Shown: positions 13,436-17,278 of the stretch, piece after piece
Layout of the letters: the number at the start of each line of letters is the position of its first letter
Numbering within the stretch: the stretch's first letter is position 1
DNA from: UBA6136 sp041158345
Lineage (GTDB): Bacteria; Pseudomonadota; Gammaproteobacteria; Methylococcales; Methylococcaceae
Direction of reading: 5' to 3'
NCBI GenBank assembly: GCA_041158345.1
Contig: JBEBBO010000186.1
Coordinates: 1-17,278 of the forward strand
Length of the DNA: 17,278 bases
Notes under the pieces: generated by a model
What the model saw: only the letters and a program-made list of their open reading frames with translations
Told to the model about the DNA's origin: nothing
Database searches by the model: none
Translations under genes and position numbers: made by a program

Positions 13436-16162
13436 ATGTCGGGTCGAAATTCCTTGATCGCAGGGTTTGTGCGAGGCGGCAGCAAAAAGGCGGAAAGGCC
13501 CCTGGTCAGCCCCCATGCGGTTCGCTGGATTCCCATACAACTCCTCACACTTCTTCTATTTTCTAGCCCCCTGTTGGCCCACGAACGCTGGATTCTGACC
13601 GACAGTCAGATTGCCGAGTGGAGCCAAAAGCCCCTGCCGGACCTCTGGCGGGAGTGGTCATGGATCAATGCCGTCATGATCGGCGGCTTCCTCGCCTTTA
13701 CTGCAGGTTGGATACGCCTCGGCTTCACCGGCGCGCGCGAACTCTTCCCTGACCTTCAGGCACGTCTTGCCTCCTATGGGCATCTCGTGGCCCCAATCAT
13801 CCGATTCTGTCTCGGCTGGGTCCTCATCTCCTCGGCTTTTGGGCTGGAACCCCGCTATGGGGTCTTGCCGATGTCATCCCCGACCCTTTTCGCACCCGAT
13901 CTGGAACTGACGCTGTGCTACCCGCCCATGCCGTGGCTGCGTTGGCTCGAGTTTGCTATCGGGCTGGGAATGCTTTTGGGCATCTATGTCCGGGTTCTGG
14001 CGGCCACATTGCTGGTATTAACGCTTTTTGCAACGGTCGCCTACCAGTCTGCGATTTATGCCTACGCCGGCGCACTGGTTGGTGTATCGATTTACCTGCT
14101 CTATCAGGGGCCTGGCAGCTTTTTCTTGCCACTGCCAACCCATCCGAACTGGGCTGGCATGCAGGAGCATCTCGCCGCGTACCCCAGAGCCCGGGCGCAG
14201 GCGATCATGCGGATTCTGACCGGAATCAACATTTTCTATCTGGCCGTCACCTACAAGGTGTTTCAGCCCAATCTCAGCATCGCCATCCTGACCCTACACG
14301 ACATCTCGCTCGTCGGACTGAGCCCGGAGGTGAGCACCTTACTCATGGCGCTGGTGGAATTTACAGCCGGCATCCTGATCATCGCAGGCATTCTGCTCCG
14401 TCCGTTGGCGCTGTTTTTCCTGGGTGCATTTTTCATGTTTGCGGCCATGCTGCCTGAAAGCTTCATGTCGCACGCCCTTTTTTACAGCGTCATGCTGTCA
14501 TTCCTTTTCAACGGAGCAGGACATTTCGCCATGCCTGAAGCCAAAGACAAAAAAGCACGCATCGTGATCCTTGGGGGAACCGTCGGTGGCATTCACGCCG
14601 CCATGAAGATCGAACGGCTGATTGGCCAGTTCAGTCACGTTGAGGTCACCCTCATCAGCGATCAGCCCAATGTCCTGTTCTATCCGCTGCTGCCCGAAGT
14701 CATTGGCGGCACCATGCAACCGGGGAATGCGGTCAACCCCATACGAAGGATATTGCAACGGACGAAGGTGATCTTGGCCGATGTTCGGAGCGTGGATACG
14801 CAGAAGCGGCAGGTCGTGATTCACACCACCGATGACCGCGACCGCCAGATTGATTACGACGAATTGATCCTGGCCCAGTTTCTGGTGCCTAATCTCAATC
14901 GGTATCCTGGGCTCATGGCACATGCCAGCCCCATCAATTCGGTCGGGGATGCGCTTCACATCCGAAAACAGATCATGAATCGGGTGGAAATGGCTGAAAA
15001 TGAGGAGGCTGCCGACAAGCGTCAAAAACTCCTGACCTTCGCGGTGATCGGCTCCGGTCAAAGAGCCTGCGGAACCGCAGAGGAAATCGCGGCCATGCTC
15101 GAGACCGCAAAGCCCTCTTACCCCATTCTTCAATCCGAAGGGTGGCGAATCACCTTGTATGAAGACATCAAAATCCCCTTCAGCGATTTTGAAGCCGATA
15201 TTCGCCCCCGTGTCGAAGCAGCCCTGGCCAAAGCCGGCGTCCATATTGAAAGGGAGAGAGAGGTCGCTGCAGTGACCCAGGACAGCATTGTCTTCACCAG
15301 CGGCGAACGCGAGCACGCGAGTTTCATTGTGAATAGCTGTTTCATGATGCCGACCCTTTCGACCGATGATCACACGCTGACGTGGCCCTTGAAGAGTGAC
15401 CTGACTCTCAAGGTTGAAGGCTATGCGCATCTGTGGGCGGCCTTTCCTCCCCAAGCCTTGGCGGATGCCGGCGGCGGTCGGCGCCGTTACACCACCACCT
15501 CGGACTGGATGGATCTTGGGCATCATGCCGGCGAGAATGCCTGGGCTGCCTCACAAGGGTTTACTCCACGGGCCTTTGCATTCAAACAGCGCCTTGTGAT
15601 GGCCTTCAACATGGGCCGGCACTCGCTCGCTCGTCTATTCGGCGTGATGGCCTCAGGGCTTCCCGCGTGGTTCTTCTCACGCATGAGCAATCTGGCCACC
15701 ATGCCCGGCCTTGAACGAAACCTTCGCATCCTGATTGACTGGACGCTGGACGTGCCCTTCCGAGCGGACATTGCTGTTCTAGCGCCTGAAATCTCCAGCC
15801 GCCTTCAGACACTCCATTTCGAAGCCGGCGACGAAGTCATTCGACAGGGCGATCTGGCCGACACGGCCTATGTCGTCCGCAGTGGAACGCTTGAAGTTCT
15901 TCGCAGCGGAAAGCCCGTGGGCACCCTGAGTCCTGGGGATTTCTTCGGGGAAATGGCACTGATGAAAGGCACGCGGCGAACCGCCACAGTCCGGTGTCTG
16001 ACCACCTGTGAACTGACCGTGTTTGCCAAAGAAGATTTTGACGCCCTATCAATGGGCTCCAGTAGCCTTGCCAAGGCGATTCGGGCCCAAGCCAGCGAGC
16101 GAAGTGCCTCAAAAGGGCGGAGCATCCGAACAGAAAAGACCGATCCAGCGAAAGAAGCCTAG
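13436..16162 (+). CDS. Three-module fusion: DoxX-like membrane domain, NDH-2-like domain, cyclic-nucleotide-binding domain
   Basis: The 908-residue protein has, in order: a hydrophobic N-terminus resembling a signal peptide (33-48) followed by HERW; a multi-pass membrane domain (about 77-362, seven to eight TM helices) like DoxX/DoxD-type quinone-linked membrane proteins; a domain (375-775) homologous along its length to type II NADH dehydrogenase, with LFYPLLPEVIGGTMQPGNAV (414-433) and the NDH-2-like tail PGLERNLRILIDWTLD; and a cyclic-nucleotide-binding domain (790-870) with phosphate-binding cassette FGEMALMKGTRRTATV containing Glu839 and Arg848. The NDH-2 signatures are altered: GGTVGG instead of GxGxxG at 380-385, GSGQRACG at 539-546, and FPP at 670-672 where the FAD-binding Gly-Asp is expected. 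It may therefore be a non-catalytic, nucleotide-regulated membrane protein. The start has GGA nine bases upstream. The next gene is an adenylate cyclase. Confidence 0.9.
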   Translation: MSGRNSLIAGFVRGGSKKAERPLVSPHAVRWIPIQLLTLLLFSSPLLAHERWILTDSQIAEWSQKPLPDLWREWSWINAVMIGGFLAFTAGWIRLGFTGARELFPDLQARLASYGHLVAPIIRFCLGWVLISSAFGLEPRYGVLPMSSPTLFAPDLELTLCYPPMPWLRWLEFAIGLGMLLGIYVRVLAATLLVLTLFATVAYQSAIYAYAGALVGVSIYLLYQGPGSFFLPLPTHPNWAGMQEHLAAYPRARAQAIMRILTGINIFYLAVTYKVFQPNLSIAILTLHDISLVGLSPEVSTLLMALVEFTAGILIIAGILLRPLALFFLGAFFMFAAMLPESFMSHALFYSVMLSFLFNGAGHFAMPEAKDKKARIVILGGTVGGIHAAMKIERLIGQFSHVEVTLISDQPNVLFYPLLPEVIGGTMQPGNAVNPIRRILQRTKVILADVRSVDTQKRQVVIHTTDDRDRQIDYDELILAQFLVPNLNRYPGLMAHASPINSVGDALHIRKQIMNRVEMAENEEAADKRQKLLTFAVIGSGQRACGTAEEIAAMLETAKPSYPILQSEGWRITLYEDIKIPFSDFEADIRPRVEAALAKAGVHIEREREVAAVTQDSIVFTSGEREHASFIVNSCFMMPTLSTDDHTLTWPLKSDLTLKVEGYAHLWAAFPPQALADAGGGRRRYTTTSDWMDLGHHAGENAWAASQGFTPRAFAFKQRLVMAFNMGRHSLARLFGVMASGLPAWFFSRMSNLATMPGLERNLRILIDWTLDVPFRADIAVLAPEISSRLQTLHFEAGDEVIRQGDLADTAYVVRSGTLEVLRSGKPVGTLSPGDFFGEMALMKGTRRTATVRCLTTCELTVFAKEDFDALSMGSSSLAKAIRAQASERSASKGRSIRTEKTDPAKEA

Positions 16163-16224
16163 AGTGAAGTGAACTTTCAAGGTTCCAGAGACTCTGATTG
16201 ATTAATGCGCACAAGGAACGTGTG

Positions 16225-16276
16225 TGCATCGGATGCATGGAACATCAGCCACGATGAGAAACGGGGCAAAACCCGT
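16225..16276 (+). repeat. Dyad and hairpin in the leader of the BLUF-cyclase gene
   Basis: TGCATC-G-GATGCA (16225-16236, a near-palindrome) is followed by ACGGG/CCCGT (16261-16276, six-base loop). No T-run follows either, so readthrough from the fusion gene is possible. These could be operator sites or leader structure; both are short enough to be chance. Confidence 0.3.
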
Positions 16277-16284
16277 CGGCAGCT

Positions 16285-16288
16285 GAGG
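16285..16288 (+). promoter_or_regulatory. Ribosome binding site fixing the BLUF-cyclase start
   Basis: GAGG (16285-16288) lies seven bases before the ATG at 16296 and supports that start, which also aligns with the start of bPAC-type proteins. Confidence 0.75.
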
Positions 16289-16295
16289 TAAGGCC

Positions 16296-17278
16296 ATGAA
16301 ACGTTTAATGTATATCAGCACCACGACCCGGAAGTTGACCCCTTTGGAAGTGGAAGAAATCGCTGCAAAGTCGGTCGTCAACAACAGTCGGGACCGTGTC
16401 ACCGGGGTCCTCCTTTCCGCACACGAATTCTTCTTCCAGATCCTCGAAGGTGAGCCAGACGACGTGGACCGGGTATTGAACCGAATTCGAAATGATGCCC
16501 GGCATCGAGACATCCTGATTCTGAAGTCAGAACCTGATGTCGAGGAACGTATTTTTTCCGAATGGTCGATGAAAACCGTCCGATTGGAGGGTACCGGGGA
16601 TCTCCTCCTGGAAGCCATTCGTATCATGCTCGAGAACATCACCGAATCGCATCGGATCATTGAGCGCTATACCCAGCCTGCCGTGCTGGCCTTCATGACG
16701 GAGGGCATTAACCCCTTGACGGTGCCCGTCAAAAATACCGAATCCGTCATCTTGTTCGCGGACATTGTCGCGTTTTCTCATTTTTCTTCCCTGTACCCTG
16801 TAGAAGAGGTCAGCGAACTGGTCAATCTTTTCCTCGATGTCAGTTCGAAGGTCATCGTCAGACATGGCGGCCAGGTGACGAAATATGTCGGCGACTGTGT
16901 GGTTGCCTATTTTCCCGATGACGGCAGTGATGATGCCCTTCGTGCATCGGTTGAAATTTTGGAGGCGGTTCGTGACCTGCGGCATACCGCCGGCCAGTGC
17001 CGACTCCAGAGCTTCCTCTACTGTGGGATCGGACTCAGCAAAGGATCCGTCATCGAAGGCAACATCGGTTCGAGCACAAAACTCGATTACACGGTTCTCG
17101 GGGATATCGTGAATCTTGCAGCGCGATTGGAAGCCCTGACGCGAAGCGTTGGCAAGGCGCTCGCGATCAGCGATGCCGTCCGGAACGCAGCGCAAGGTGA
17201 TTGGCATTTCGAAAAGGCCGGTGAATTCCATTTGAAAGGTCAGGCGGACGTCCAAACCATCTACACCCTTGCCAAAGA
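16296..17278 (+). CDS. BLUF-domain photoactivated adenylyl cyclase (bPAC-like), C-terminus outside the window
   Basis: The frame is open to the right edge, 327 codons, and probably lacks only a few dozen residues. Residues 1-97 are a BLUF blue-light sensor binding FAD: photocycle residues Tyr6 (RLMYIS), Asn29 (VVNNSRDRVTG) and Gln48 (FFFQILEGE) are present, as is Trp90 (FSEWSMKT). Residues 98-145 form the helical linker ending in EGINPLTV. Residues 149-327 are a class III cyclase domain: metal-binding Asp156 (LFADIVAF) and Asp200 (KYVGDCVVAYF), adenine-specifying Lys196 and Thr266 (LDYTVLGD), and catalytic Asn273/Arg277 (VNLAARLEAL). Length, order and motifs match bPAC of Beggiatoa, which makes cAMP from ATP in blue light. 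It follows the cyclic-nucleotide-binding fusion gene by 133 bases on the same strand with no terminator seen between. It is cytosolic. Confidence 0.95.
   Translation, partial: MKRLMYISTTTRKLTPLEVEEIAAKSVVNNSRDRVTGVLLSAHEFFFQILEGEPDDVDRVLNRIRNDARHRDILILKSEPDVEERIFSEWSMKTVRLEGTGDLLLEAIRIMLENITESHRIIERYTQPAVLAFMTEGINPLTVPVKNTESVILFADIVAFSHFSSLYPVEEVSELVNLFLDVSSKVIVRHGGQVTKYVGDCVVAYFPDDGSDDALRASVEILEAVRDLRHTAGQCRLQSFLYCGIGLSKGSVIEGNIGSSTKLDYTVLGDIVNLAARLEALTRSVGKALAISDAVRNAAQGDWHFEKAGEFHLKGQADVQTIYTLAK

Noticed and set aside
14498..15526. A 342-codon minus-strand frame inside the fusion gene
   Set aside because: It is antisense to clearly homologous NDH-2-like coding sequence; a shadow.

Overview
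The window is about 17.3 kb of chromosome-like DNA with a G+C content above half and dense gene packing. It looks like a Gram-negative proteobacterium, with Sec signal peptides, a lipobox, a TAXI-type binding protein, a SmbP-like protein and a cyclase closely resembling bPAC of Beggiatoa. A gammaproteobacterium is my best guess, but no ribosomal or other phylogenetic marker is present. I see no tRNA, rRNA, CRISPR array, transposase or phage gene.

Left part (1-3186, minus strand): a FAD-dependent monooxygenase, a small lipoprotein and a long helical protein cut by the left edge form a tight unit. Next (3340-5280, plus strand) come three genes for exported or membrane proteins: an LprI-like/RsiV-like two-domain protein, a Pro/Ala-rich secreted peptide and a single-TM protein. 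They converge on a minus-strand pair (7215-5314), a surface-adhesin-E-like protein followed by a secreted caspase-like peptidase with a cysteine-rich C-terminal domain.

Middle part (7330-13208): a TAXI-family solute-binding-like membrane protein; a SmbP-type histidine-rich periplasmic protein with its own terminator; an AT-richer membrane-anchored transglutaminase-like protein; a GNAT acetyltransferase; a minus-strand methyltransferase translationally coupled to a 65-residue membrane protein; a Tex30/KANL3-like alpha/beta hydrolase; and an exported cupin with a terminator.

Right part (13209-17278, plus strand), the most interesting: after a leader with several stem-loops lies a 908-residue fusion of a DoxX-like multi-pass membrane domain, an NDH-2-like domain whose three nucleotide-binding signatures are all altered, and a C-terminal cyclic-nucleotide-binding domain. 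The next gene, 133 bases later, is a BLUF-adenylate cyclase (photoactivated adenylyl cyclase, cut by the right edge) with all key flavin-photocycle and cyclase residues present. The pair suggests a blue light -> cAMP -> membrane protein pathway encoded by adjacent genes. The link is inference, but each domain is read directly from sequence.
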